Shown here piece after piece: positions 18,163-26,766 of a DNA stretch of 64,000 nt. The DNA comes from Filimonas lacunae (GTDB lineage Bacteria > Bacteroidota > Bacteroidia > Chitinophagales > Chitinophagaceae). Numbering within the stretch: the first letter of the stretch is position 1; every line of letters starts with the position of its first letter. The position numbers were made by a program, and so were the translations under genes. The notes below the pieces were generated by a model, which saw only the letters and a list, made by a program, of their open reading frames with translations, did no database searches and was not told the DNA's origin. The stretch is taken from the NCBI RefSeq assembly GCF_002355595.1, contig NZ_AP017422.1, positions 6,204,823-6,268,822 on the forward strand, in the 5' to 3' direction.

Positions 18163-18645
18163 TTATTTACGCATAGTAGTAAGCTTGTTATTCAATAGCC
18201 CACGCAATTCGTGGGTAAACTCAGGTGTCATCGTTTCTTTGGGAATCAGGAAAAACTGCCTGGAAGTAAAATACAGGTGAAAGAAATGCGGGCTTTCAAA
18301 AAAGCCGGAAAACTGGCTCCATTCCCACTGAACCTGTCCTTTTTCATTTTCAAGTTTCAACCCCTGGCCGGTAAAAAAGATAGTAAACTGGTCCAGGAAG
18401 GTGCTATTGCGCCTGTATATAGTATAAGGTAAAATAAACCAGAACGACAGCATCATGAATATCCAGATGCATGACCCCAGTAAAAAAGGCTCGGGACGAA
18501 TTTTCTTAGAATAAAAAAGTATCGCAGCAATAATAGCAAAAACGTTTACCAATATTACCATGATCCTGATTTCTGCACGGGACATAAAATGATAACGTAA
18601 TCCCTGTATAACCTTCTTCTTGTCGTACGAAAAACTTACTTGCAT
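18163..18645 (-). CDS. YcxB-like membrane protein
   Basis: About 160 residues with two membrane helices (IRIMVILVNVFAIIAAILFY and FLLGSCIWIFMMLSFWFILPY) and a C-terminal soluble domain resembling the YcxB-like family (FTGQGLKLENEKGQVQWEW, FFLIPKETM). The frame is open to 18708, but that region overlaps the nrdJ terminator, and the ATG at 18645 (MQVSFSYDKKKVIQGLRYHF) looks right for the family. Function unknown. Confidence 0.7.
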   Translation of the reverse strand: MQVSFSYDKKKVIQGLRYHFMSRAEIRIMVILVNVFAIIAAILFYSKKIRPEPFLLGSCIWIFMMLSFWFILPYTIYRRNSTFLDQFTIFFTGQGLKLENEKGQVQWEWSQFSGFFESPHFFHLYFTSRQFFLIPKETMTPEFTHELRGLLNNKLTTMRK

Positions 18646-18680
18646 AGGAGAATAAAGAGGTAAAAGTAAACCTATTTTAT

Positions 18681-18711
18681 AAAAAAAGAGGTGCCTTTTA
18701 CAGGTCACCTC
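18681..18711 (-). terminator. Rho-independent terminator after nrdJ
   Basis: On the minus strand GAGGTG, about 12 bases, CACCTC and a run of seven T. It lies 42 bases past the nrdJ stop. Confidence 0.7.
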
Positions 18712-18752
18712 CTACTGGTCATATGCAAATACATTTAACAATTAGGATGGCA

Positions 18753-21700
18753 CTAACTACAGCCCATACTGTTGCCACAGTTCAAACATTTGTAACACGT
18801 GCCACTTCTTACAGTAATATGCCCGCAGGTGTTACAGGCTGGAGCATCACTTTGCATGCTTTTAGCCGCCGCATTCACCGCGTCTAATCCGGCACCTGCT
18901 TTTGCAACAGCTTTCGCCACTTTATTAACCGGGGCAGGGGGCTGCGCAGGAGCTGTTACACGCACACTGCTTAGCTCAGGTTTTTGCAATTCTTCCCAAT
19001 CTTCTTCCTGCGGCATCATATGCACCTCGGGCTTGTCCAGAACATGCACCAGATCGGTACGCCCCAGGTATTCATACGCCAGCGCACGAAATACAAAGTC
19101 AACCAGCGAAGTAGTGGTTTTAATATTGGGATGGTCTACCATGCCGGCCGGCTCAAAACGGGTAAACACAAACTTCTCTACAAACTCTTCCAGTGGCACC
19201 CCGTACTGTAACCCCACAGAAATAGCTATGGCAAAACAGTTCATCAGGCTACGCAGGGTAGAGCCTTCTTTAGCCAGATCTATAAATATTTCACCTAATG
19301 TGCCATCGTTATATTCTCCTGTATGAATAAAGATGGCCTGACCATTCACCTTGGCTTTTTGTGTAAATCCTCTGCGCTTGGTGGGTAAAGTTCTTCTTTC
19401 CACAATACTGGCCAGCTCGCGCTTTAAACGTGTATCGGGCGATGCCTGCACGCGCTTTTGCACTTCTTCCAGCAGCTCTTCTATGGTTAGTTTGCCCAAA
19501 TCAACAATAGTGGAGGTTTCTGCTGCCGGTCTCACGTCTGCTGGTGCCGCAGTAGTTTCTTCTGTAGTATCAGTCTTTTTCTTCTTGTCGCTTTTGTTGC
19601 TTAATGGCTGTGATAATTTAGAACCATCCCTGTACAAGGCATTCGCCTTTAAACCCAGTCTCCAGCTTAACAGGTAACAGTCCGCTATTTCATCTATAGA
19701 TGCTTCATGTGGCAGGTTAATGGTTTTGGAAATAGCGCCACTTAAAAAGGGCTGACACGCTGCCATCATACGAATATGGCCATGTGCATGAATGTAACGT
19801 TCTCCCTTTTTTCCGCATTTATTAGCACAATCAAATACCGCCAGATGCTCAAGTTTTAAATAGGGTGCCCCTTCCACCGTCATGGTACCACATATATAAT
19901 CATTAGCCGCTTCCACCTCAGCATCGCTAAAGCCCAGTGCTTCCAGCATATCAAAATTCCAGTCGTTGTATTCGTCTGCTGTAAAACCCAATCGTTCCAG
20001 ACAAGCTTCCCCTAATGTAAAACGGTTGAATATAAAACCTATTTCAAAAGCGGATTTGGCAGCTTCGTTCAGCTTTTTAATTTCCTCAGCTATCAATCCT
20101 TTTTCACTTAACGATTGCGGATTGATAAAAGGCGCTCCCTCAAAACTAGCGGCACCAACTGCATATTTTATTATAGCATTGATTTCTTTTTCACTATAGC
20201 CCAGGTGCTTTAATGCTACAGGCACTGATTGGTTGATGATTTTAAAGTAACCACCACCTGATAGTTTTTTAAACTTCACTAAAGCAAAGTCAGGCTCCAC
20301 ACCTGTGGTATCGCAATCCATTACCAGCCCGATGGTTCCTGTAGGTGCTATTACCGTAGTTTGTGCATTGCGGTAGCCATGTTGCTCCCCCAAACGCACC
20401 GCATCATCCCAGGCGCGGGTAGCAGCTTTCAATAAATAGTCCGGACAATGAGCCGCTTGTATACCCACTGGTTTTACACTCAGGCCTTCATAGGCTTCTG
20501 CAGCATCATAAGCAGCTGCACGGTGGTTACGCATCACACGCAACATATCCTTTTTATTCTCTTCATATTTGGCAAAAGTGCCCAGCACTGCTGCCATCTC
20601 TGCTGAGGTTTTATACGAAACACCTGTCATAATAGCCGATACAGCACCGGCTATGCCACGTGCTTCATCACTGTCGTAAGGAATACCGCTTACCATCAGC
20701 ACCGTACCCAGATTGGCAAAACCTAAGCCCAGTGTGCGATAATCAAAAGAAAGCTGTGCTACTTCTTTGGAAGGAAACTGCGCCATCAGCACAGATATTT
20801 CCAGCACTACCGTCCACAAACGGCAGGTGTATTCAAAACCCGTTACATCAAACTGGCTTGTTGCCGTATCAAAAAATTTGATCAGGTTAGCCGAAGCCAG
20901 GTTACAGGCGGTATTATCGAGGAACATGTATTCCGAGCAAGGGTTGGATGCATTAATACGTCCACCCTGCGGGCAGGTATGCCACTCATTGATAGTAGTA
21001 TCATATTGTGTGCCGGGGTCAGCACAACGCCAGGCTGCATAGGCCACCTGGTTCCATACCTCACGGGCAGGAATCCTTTTAATAACCCTGCCATCCATTC
21101 TGGCTTTCAGTTCCCAGTCGCCATCTTCTTCCAGCACTTTAAAAAACTCGTTGGGTATGCGTATAGAATTGTTAGAGTTTTGCCCGGCCACGGTCATATA
21201 AGCCTCGCCCTCGTAACTGTTGTCATATCCGGCAGCTACCAACGCAGCAACTTTCTTCTCTTCTTCTACCTTCCAGTTAATAAACTCCATTATTTCCGGA
21301 TGGTCCATATCCAGGCAAACCATTTTAGCCGCCCTGCGTGTAGTGCCACCGCTTTTTATAGCACCCGCTGCCCTGTCACCTATTTTCAAAAACGACATCA
21401 GGCCCGAGCTGGTGCCACCGCCACTCAGTTTTTCACCCGAGCCACGTATAGCCGAATAATTGGTGCCTACACCCGATCCATATTTAAAAATGCGGGCTTC
21501 CCGTACCCACAAATCCATAATCCCCCCTTCATTTACCAGGTCGTCACTTACCGATAAAATAAAACAGGCGTGTGGCTGCGGCCGCTCATAGGCGTTTGTA
21601 GATTTTTTCAGTTTACTGTCAGCAGGGTCTACATAATAATGCCCCTGCGCTTTGCCGGTAATACCATAGCTTTCGTGCAGGCCCGTATTAAACCATTGCG

Positions 21701-22100
21701 GGCTATTGGGCACGCAGGCCTGGTTTAAAATGCTATACACCAGTTCGTCATAAAACACCTGGGCATCGGCCGGCGAAGCAAAATAACCATAGCGCTCGCC
21801 CCACACTTTCCAGCAGTTAGCCATGCGGTGCGCCACCTGTTTCACACTGGTTTCGCGCCCCGTGCTGCCATCTGCCTGTGGCACCCCGGCTTTTCTAAAA
21901 TACTTTTGCGCCAATATATCCGTGGCTATCTGGCTCCATTGCTTCGGAACCTCCACATTTGTCATCTCAAACACCACTTCCCCATTGGGGTTGCGAATAA
22001 CACTGGTACGGTAATCATATTCGAAAAGATCGAACGGAGAAACTCCGTCGCGGGTAAAGCGCCTCTCAAATGGAAGCCCTTTATGTGCTTGTTTGGCCAT
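18753..22100 (-). CDS. nrdJ: Adenosylcobalamin-dependent (class II) ribonucleotide reductase
   Basis: Reduces ribonucleotides to deoxyribonucleotides with a B12-derived radical, so it is oxygen-independent. 1115 residues. The catalytic barrel shows ASNPCSEYMFLDNTACNLAS (NPCSE plus the active-site Cys), VVLEISVLMAQFP and TTVIAPTGTIGLVMDCDTTG. After about residue 800 comes a low-complexity linker (KSDKKKKTDTTEETTAAPAD), then a TSCPD-type domain (SLMNCFAIAISVGLQYGVPL) and a C-terminal Cys cluster, CNTCGHIT...CYKCLNCGNSMGCS, which may bind zinc or act in re-reduction. It has a long 5' leader and its own terminator. The only RNR in the window. Confidence 0.95.
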   Translation of the reverse strand: MAKQAHKGLPFERRFTRDGVSPFDLFEYDYRTSVIRNPNGEVVFEMTNVEVPKQWSQIATDILAQKYFRKAGVPQADGSTGRETSVKQVAHRMANCWKVWGERYGYFASPADAQVFYDELVYSILNQACVPNSPQWFNTGLHESYGITGKAQGHYYVDPADSKLKKSTNAYERPQPHACFILSVSDDLVNEGGIMDLWVREARIFKYGSGVGTNYSAIRGSGEKLSGGGTSSGLMSFLKIGDRAAGAIKSGGTTRRAAKMVCLDMDHPEIMEFINWKVEEEKKVAALVAAGYDNSYEGEAYMTVAGQNSNNSIRIPNEFFKVLEEDGDWELKARMDGRVIKRIPAREVWNQVAYAAWRCADPGTQYDTTINEWHTCPQGGRINASNPCSEYMFLDNTACNLASANLIKFFDTATSQFDVTGFEYTCRLWTVVLEISVLMAQFPSKEVAQLSFDYRTLGLGFANLGTVLMVSGIPYDSDEARGIAGAVSAIMTGVSYKTSAEMAAVLGTFAKYEENKKDMLRVMRNHRAAAYDAAEAYEGLSVKPVGIQAAHCPDYLLKAATRAWDDAVRLGEQHGYRNAQTTVIAPTGTIGLVMDCDTTGVEPDFALVKFKKLSGGGYFKIINQSVPVALKHLGYSEKEINAIIKYAVGAASFEGAPFINPQSLSEKGLIAEEIKKLNEAAKSAFEIGFIFNRFTLGEACLERLGFTADEYNDWNFDMLEALGFSDAEVEAANDYICGTMTVEGAPYLKLEHLAVFDCANKCGKKGERYIHAHGHIRMMAACQPFLSGAISKTINLPHEASIDEIADCYLLSWRLGLKANALYRDGSKLSQPLSNKSDKKKKTDTTEETTAAPADVRPAAETSTIVDLGKLTIEELLEEVQKRVQASPDTRLKRELASIVERRTLPTKRRGFTQKAKVNGQAIFIHTGEYNDGTLGEIFIDLAKEGSTLRSLMNCFAIAISVGLQYGVPLEEFVEKFVFTRFEPAGMVDHPNIKTTTSLVDFVFRALAYEYLGRTDLVHVLDKPEVHMMPQEEDWEELQKPELSSVRVTAPAQPPAPVNKVAKAVAKAGAGLDAVNAAAKSMQSDAPACNTCGHITVRSGTCYKCLNCGNSMGCS

Positions 22101-22416
22101 GGTAACAACTGTTTAGTACGGTTAAGAATTTCACGGTTTAGAGGTGAATACGAATTTAACTTTCTGCTTGCATTTTTCCCGGTGGCAGATATCAACACCT
22201 GTGGAAAAGGATCAGGTACCTTGCAATGGCACAAACCCGGCACCACATTTGACGCATTTTTCATGCAACGCCGCCAATAATATTGGTGTCTAATTAGGAA
22301 AAACAACGCATTTTTGCTATTATTTGGAAGATTGCTGTTACTGTCATACTAATATTAGTTGATTGACTTTCAGAGATTTTTCCTTTTTTTTGCAACGAGC
22401 ACCTATACCAAATGGC
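22101..22416. other. Divergent intergenic region between nrdJ and GGGP synthase
   Basis: 316 bases between two divergent starts. On the nrdJ strand the leader is about 200 bases or more with GC-rich patches (GGTGCCGGG, GATATCTGCCACCGGG) and short inverted repeats such as GGTG...CACC. No B12-box of the cobalamin riboswitch type and no NrdR-type palindrome was recognised. A short minus-strand frame with CVKCG and CHREKC is interrupted by a stop and is not called. Confidence 0.5.
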
Positions 22417-23178
22417 ATGAAGCATAAGCTGTACGATCAATTCGCAGAAAGAAAAAAACTAGGCCGTAAATCATTCACGGTGCTGATTGATCCGGACAAA
22501 GTAGACACACCTAAGCTGGACCAGCTTATCAATTTGTCTGTTGATGCCGGCGTCGATTACTTCTTTGTAGGAGGAAGCCTTGTTATAGATAATAATCTGG
22601 ATGAATGCATCCAGCAGATTAAGCAGGCTTGTGATATTCCTGTTGTCCTGTTTCCTGGTTCCCCCTCACAGGTTAGCAAATATGCCGACGCTCTTTTATA
22701 CCTGTCACTCATATCCGGGCGTAACCCCGAATTATTAATAGGCCAGCACGTGATCAGCGCTCCGCTGGTGAAAAAAAGCGGGCTGGAAATTATTCCTACC
22801 GGCTATATGGTAATAGACGGCGGCGCCCCTACTACCGTTTCTTATATTTCCAACGCCACCCCTATTCCTTCCGACAAAAGCGAAATTGCTATGTGTACCG
22901 CTATGGCTGGTGAAATGCTGGGTATGCGCCTGGTATATATGGATGCCGGCAGTGGTGCTAAACGTCCTATTTCGGAAGTAATGATAGAAAAGGTGGCCAA
23001 ACACATTGATTCACCGCTTATTATAGGCGGCGGCATCATCACTCCCGAAAAAGCCTATTTAAACTGTAAAGCCGGGGCAGACGTAATTGTGGTAGGTAAT
23101 GCTATAGAAAAAGATGCTTCTTTAATTAAAGAAATGAGTGATGCTGTACATCAGTTAAACACAGTATCCTCTCTCTAA
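22417..23178 (+). CDS. Geranylgeranylglyceryl phosphate synthase family protein (PcrB-like)
   Basis: TIM-barrel prenyltransferase that joins a polyprenyl diphosphate to sn-glycerol-1-phosphate by an ether bond; cytoplasmic or membrane-associated. A TTG start at 22363 is possible, but the ATG at 22417 (MKHKLYDQFAERKK) leads directly into the family start FTVLIDPDKVD. Other conserved blocks: VDYFFVGGSLV, VLFPGSPSQVS, GYMVIDGGAPTTV, MDAGSGAKRPIS and LIIGGGIITPEKA (phosphate-binding). About 253 residues. Bacteroidota carry group II members; prenyl chain length cannot be read. Divergent from nrdJ. Confidence 0.9.
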   Translation: MKHKLYDQFAERKKLGRKSFTVLIDPDKVDTPKLDQLINLSVDAGVDYFFVGGSLVIDNNLDECIQQIKQACDIPVVLFPGSPSQVSKYADALLYLSLISGRNPELLIGQHVISAPLVKKSGLEIIPTGYMVIDGGAPTTVSYISNATPIPSDKSEIAMCTAMAGEMLGMRLVYMDAGSGAKRPISEVMIEKVAKHIDSPLIIGGGIITPEKAYLNCKAGADVIVVGNAIEKDASLIKEMSDAVHQLNTVSSL

Positions 23179-23516
23179 CCTTTTTATTGTAAACGGATTA
23201 TATCAGGCGGGTTTTCTCTAAAAAAAGCCGGAAGAGTAGAAACAATTCCGGGTATATATTCATGAGAAAACTAAACTTGTATACTTTATTTTATACTACA
23301 GTTGGCTACATTGTACAACAATGCAACCAACTATTATTTTGCAATAAAATAAAGGGAGTATTATTAATTAAATATTATGGCAGCATCCGTGGCCAGCACC
23401 ATCATCAGTAACTCGTAATTGTTACGCTTGTCACTGAATCTTTTGTATGGAAAGTCTGGTTGCAGATTAATTGTATTTATGACAAAAATAAGGGTAAAAC
23501 TTATATAAGTTACTCC
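23179..23516. other. Intergenic region with a start-less open frame
   Basis: 338 bases, AT-rich, between the end of the GGGP synthase gene and the end of the M28 peptidase gene. No clear terminator. On the minus strand a frame from about 23511 to 23364 is open for about 49 codons and reads like protein (for example KRFSDKRNNYELLMMV), but it has no start codon at its beginning. It may be a remnant or chance. Confidence 0.4.
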
Positions 23517-24803
23517 CTATTTTAAGTCGGCCGTATTTACTCTCGATGGCGTATCTGTTCCTTTGATGATAGAGGTGCTGCTAATAGCAATAGCCTTAAT
23601 TACTTCGGTCATATTCTCAATATCCAATGTACTCACCTCATCGCTCAGTTTGTGATAATTAGGTTCGCTATCCATTTTAGATGTAGAAATAGTGTGCGCC
23701 GGAACACCTAAACGTGCCAGGGTAGCATTATCCGAACGGTAAAACAACTGCTCGGCAGTGTATGGGTCGGGATGAAAAGAAAAAGCAGAGCCCTTCAGGT
23801 TTTTCTCCAGTATAGCTCCCATATCCGTTTTTTCATAACCGGTAATATAAGCACTGTTTTTACCCCATTTAGATTCAGTACCAATCATTTCAATATTGAA
23901 CATGGCTGCCACTTTATCCGGGTTGTATTGTTTAGAAAAATACTGCGAACCAAAACCTCCGATCTCTTCGGCTGTAAAGGCAGCAAAAACAATAGTGCGT
24001 TCATTATTATGTAGTTGCTTAAAGTAATTCGCCAGCATAATCACAGCTGTAATACCTGCTGCATCGTCATTGGCGCCGTTGTAAATGCTATCGCCATTTT
24101 CAGGTTTATCTGTAACACCCAGGTGATCGTAGTGGCCAGAGAAAATCACATACTCTTCTTTCTTGCTCTTGCCGGGTAATACACCTACCACGTTCATCAG
24201 CTCAATCTCTTCTACTTCCTGCACCACTTCCAGTAAATAGGTTTCAGGAGCAGCATCTGCTAACACAAAAAGCACATCAGGCGTATTGGCAAACAGCTTG
24301 CTTTTAAAGTAGTTGAGTCTTTTAAAGTTTTTGGCAAAGCTGTTATCAACCCACACAATATAGTTTTTGCCGGATTGTACAAAGCTCATAGCCTTTGCAC
24401 CCAGGTTATCACCGGCAGCAATTTTGCCTGTTTCGTAGCCAGACTTTTCATTTACCTGCAGCATACGCTTGGGAGTGATGGCAATTAACTTTTCTGTTTC
24501 CAGCTTAGAGCCACCTAACACAATATTGCTGCTTCTTACTTTGGCTTCTACCATAGCAAACTTTTGCAGATAACCATTCTTACTATCGGCAGGCTGCAAC
24601 CCGGCTTTCTTAAATTCTTCCGCAATAAACAGGGCCGCCTTGGTGTTACCGGGTGTACCCGTTTTACGCCCCTTCATGTCGTTGCTTGCCAGTGTATTTT
24701 CTATACGCAGCGCTTCTTTGCTGTTAATAATCACATCAATGCTTTGCGCAAAAGAAAAAAGCGATCCCGCAATAAATGCTATTACAATAATCAGTTGTTT
24801 CAT
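23517..24803 (-). CDS. Secreted M28 family zinc metallopeptidase
   Basis: Di-zinc aminopeptidase-type enzyme, probably periplasmic. 428 residues: signal peptide (LIIVIAFIAGSLFSFAQS), an inserted region about residues 80-200 resembling a PA-like insert, then zinc ligands in FSGHYDHLGV (His), YNGANDDAAGITAV (Asp), FTAEEIGGFGSQYF (catalytic Glu and ligand Glu), MFNIEMIGT and a late His in PNYHKLSDE. 20 bases upstream of the LytTR gene end; they could be co-transcribed with the two-component genes upstream. Confidence 0.88.
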   Translation of the reverse strand: MKQLIIVIAFIAGSLFSFAQSIDVIINSKEALRIENTLASNDMKGRKTGTPGNTKAALFIAEEFKKAGLQPADSKNGYLQKFAMVEAKVRSSNIVLGGSKLETEKLIAITPKRMLQVNEKSGYETGKIAAGDNLGAKAMSFVQSGKNYIVWVDNSFAKNFKRLNYFKSKLFANTPDVLFVLADAAPETYLLEVVQEVEEIELMNVVGVLPGKSKKEEYVIFSGHYDHLGVTDKPENGDSIYNGANDDAAGITAVIMLANYFKQLHNNERTIVFAAFTAEEIGGFGSQYFSKQYNPDKVAAMFNIEMIGTESKWGKNSAYITGYEKTDMGAILEKNLKGSAFSFHPDPYTAEQLFYRSDNATLARLGVPAHTISTSKMDSEPNYHKLSDEVSTLDIENMTEVIKAIAISSTSIIKGTDTPSRVNTADLK

Positions 24804-24823
24804 GCTTTTGGTTTATTCCTGTT

Positions 24824-25561
24824 TTATAAGCTCATCATTTCTTTAAACTTCACCGTCTGGCGGCGGCTCACTTCAATCTTCTCTCCTCCTTTCAGTTCCA
24901 GCAACAGTCCTCCGTTAAAATAAGGTTCAATACGCTCTATCCAACGCAGGTTAATAATATGCTTACGGTTGGCACGGAAAAAAGTACGCTCGTCCAGTCG
25001 CTCTTCCAGGGCATTCAGCGATTTTAAGATCAAAGGTTTGTTAGTGCCAAAAAACACCTTGGCATAGTTACCCACGCTTTCAAATAATCGTATCTCGCCC
25101 AACTTTACAAACCAGCAGCGTTCACCGTCTTTTACAAACACCTGGTCTTCGTCGGTTAAAGCACCGCGGTTTACAACACCACCATGCTCTTCCGATTTTT
25201 CCTTATACAACTCGTCGTGCAGTTTACCCACGGCATCGGCCAGGCGCTTAGGCTCAATAGGTTTTAACAGGTAATCCAACGCATTTACATCAAATGCCTT
25301 TAAAGCATATTCATCATAAGCGGTGGTAAAAATTACATGTGGCGCACGATCCAGTCCCGACAATAAATCAAAACCCGTTTTGCCGGGCATTTGAATATCC
25401 AGGAATATCAGATCGGGATTGTGCTGTTCTATCTTTTCAATGCCCTCATCTGCATTCGAGGCCTCGTCAATAATTTCAATGTTGGGATATTCCTGCAATA
25501 GTTTTCTCAGTTCATTTCTTGCCAGACGTTCGTCGTCTACAATAATAGCTTTAACAGACAT
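24824..25561 (-). CDS. LytTR-type response regulator
   Basis: 245 residues. N-terminal receiver with acidic pair in AIIVDDERLARNEL, phosphoacceptor Asp in PDLIFLDIQMPGKTGF, Thr/Lys in FTTAYDEYAL and YLLKPI. C-terminal LytTR DNA-binding domain from about residue 140 (VFVKDGERCWFVKLGEIRLF, FFRANRKHIINLRWIERIEP). It lies 29 bases after the sensor kinase gene and is its obvious partner. Target genes are unknown; the peptidase downstream is a candidate. Confidence 0.92.
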   Translation of the reverse strand: MSVKAIIVDDERLARNELRKLLQEYPNIEIIDEASNADEGIEKIEQHNPDLIFLDIQMPGKTGFDLLSGLDRAPHVIFTTAYDEYALKAFDVNALDYLLKPIEPKRLADAVGKLHDELYKEKSEEHGGVVNRGALTDEDQVFVKDGERCWFVKLGEIRLFESVGNYAKVFFGTNKPLILKSLNALEERLDERTFFRANRKHIINLRWIERIEPYFNGGLLLELKGGEKIEVSRRQTVKFKEMMSL

Positions 25562-25590
25562 ACTCTATTAATATTATTTACGCATTCAAT

Positions 25591-26640
25591 TTATAACGTA
25601 TGCACCGGGAAAATTAACTTGGCTTCCACTGTGCTGTCATTAATACTTTTTATTTCAAAAGAGGCCTTTGCCCCAAACAACAACCGCAACCGGTTATAGG
25701 TGCTGGCCAAACCAAACCCTTCGCCACTTACCACACCTTCCAGCCTGCCGGTATTCTGCACTATTAATTCGTGATGATCTTCTCTGAAATCAGAAATGAT
25801 TTTAATTAACCCACCGTTCACCTGTTTACTGATGCCGTGTTTAATGGCATTTTCTACCAGGGTTTGTAACATCATAGGCGGCACCGGCTGGTCTAAAGTG
25901 TCTTCGTCAATATCATACTCCACCCGCAAACGTTCTTCAAACCGTATATACTCCAGGGCCAGGTAATCTTTTACTATATTCAGTTCCCTTTCCAGGGGTG
26001 TGGTTTCCATTTTCTCTACCTGCATGCTGCTGCGTAGCAGGTTACTCAACTCTGTAATGGCGGTTCGCGCCCTGGCCGGATTTTCATCTACCAATGCCCG
26101 GATACTGTTCAGTGCATTGAAAATAAAGTGCGGATTGATATGTGCTTTAATCGTCTTTAACTGCAGCTCCTTCACCAGGCTTTCCAGCCTTATTTTATCC
26201 AGCTTTTCCGTCCTGTTTTTAACTATGTAATGATACGTAAAATAGATGAGGTTCCATATTAGCAGGATCAATGAGGTGCCATAAGCCGCCTTTAGCAGTT
26301 TATTAACAAAGGGGCTATGCACATTTCCATCGGCATCAAAACCTATCAGGTTTTCTGTAAAAATGCTCAGGAAAGCGTATAAAAAGGAGAACAATACTGC
26401 CGTGATAAACAAATAAAAAATCTGCCTGGCCAGCACCAGCCGTAACACGCCCAGCTCACGAATAAAAAAACGCATGATATGCGTAACTACCACACCCCAG
26501 AATGCTTCCCAAAACAACATTCGGAAGAAAAGTGGATCAGCCTTAGTGCGTAACGTAAAGTAAAAAAATGTATATACAATACAATAAGCCAACCATCCGG
26601 CCAGCTGACACATCCAATATGGGGATAACTCCTTTCGCAT
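25591..26640 (-). CDS. Membrane sensor histidine kinase of the LytS/His_kinase type
   Basis: 349 residues with four hydrophobic N-terminal segments (about residues 10-145) and no large periplasmic domain. The cytoplasmic part has the His_kinase phosphoacceptor motif KAHINPHFIFNALNSIRAL and an HATPase domain with N-box PMMLQTLVENAIKHGIS and G-box GEGFGLASTYNRLRLLFG. Signals its phosphate to the LytTR regulator encoded next. Stimulus unknown. Confidence 0.92.
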   Translation of the reverse strand: MRKELSPYWMCQLAGWLAYCIVYTFFYFTLRTKADPLFFRMLFWEAFWGVVVTHIMRFFIRELGVLRLVLARQIFYLFITAVLFSFLYAFLSIFTENLIGFDADGNVHSPFVNKLLKAAYGTSLILLIWNLIYFTYHYIVKNRTEKLDKIRLESLVKELQLKTIKAHINPHFIFNALNSIRALVDENPARARTAITELSNLLRSSMQVEKMETTPLERELNIVKDYLALEYIRFEERLRVEYDIDEDTLDQPVPPMMLQTLVENAIKHGISKQVNGGLIKIISDFREDHHELIVQNTGRLEGVVSGEGFGLASTYNRLRLLFGAKASFEIKSINDSTVEAKLIFPVHTL

Positions 26641-26766
26641 GATTGGTTCAAAAGTAGAAAAGGCTACCGGTTATTTATCTTCTAAAAATGATCAATGGCC
26701 CAAAGCAAGGGCAGTTGGTACAGAACGTGATGAAATTTATTACTTTTACCAATAAATTCCGCATTC

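Noticed and set aside
20979-21557. 192-codon plus-strand ORF inside nrdJ
   Set aside because: Antisense shadow of a well-conserved gene; no motif or signal.
22156-22275. Small zinc-ribbon protein gene in the nrdJ leader (CVKCG ... CHREKC)
   Set aside because: The frame is broken by a stop after about 20 codons and has no proper start; the Cys spacing is probably chance.
22101-22306. Cobalamin riboswitch upstream of nrdJ
   Set aside because: The stretch GCCACCGGGAAAAA vaguely recalls part of the core, but the conserved B12-box and the rest of the core could not be found.
23370-23460. Insertion-sequence remnant
   Set aside because: No inverted repeats, target duplication or recognisable transposase motif could be seen.
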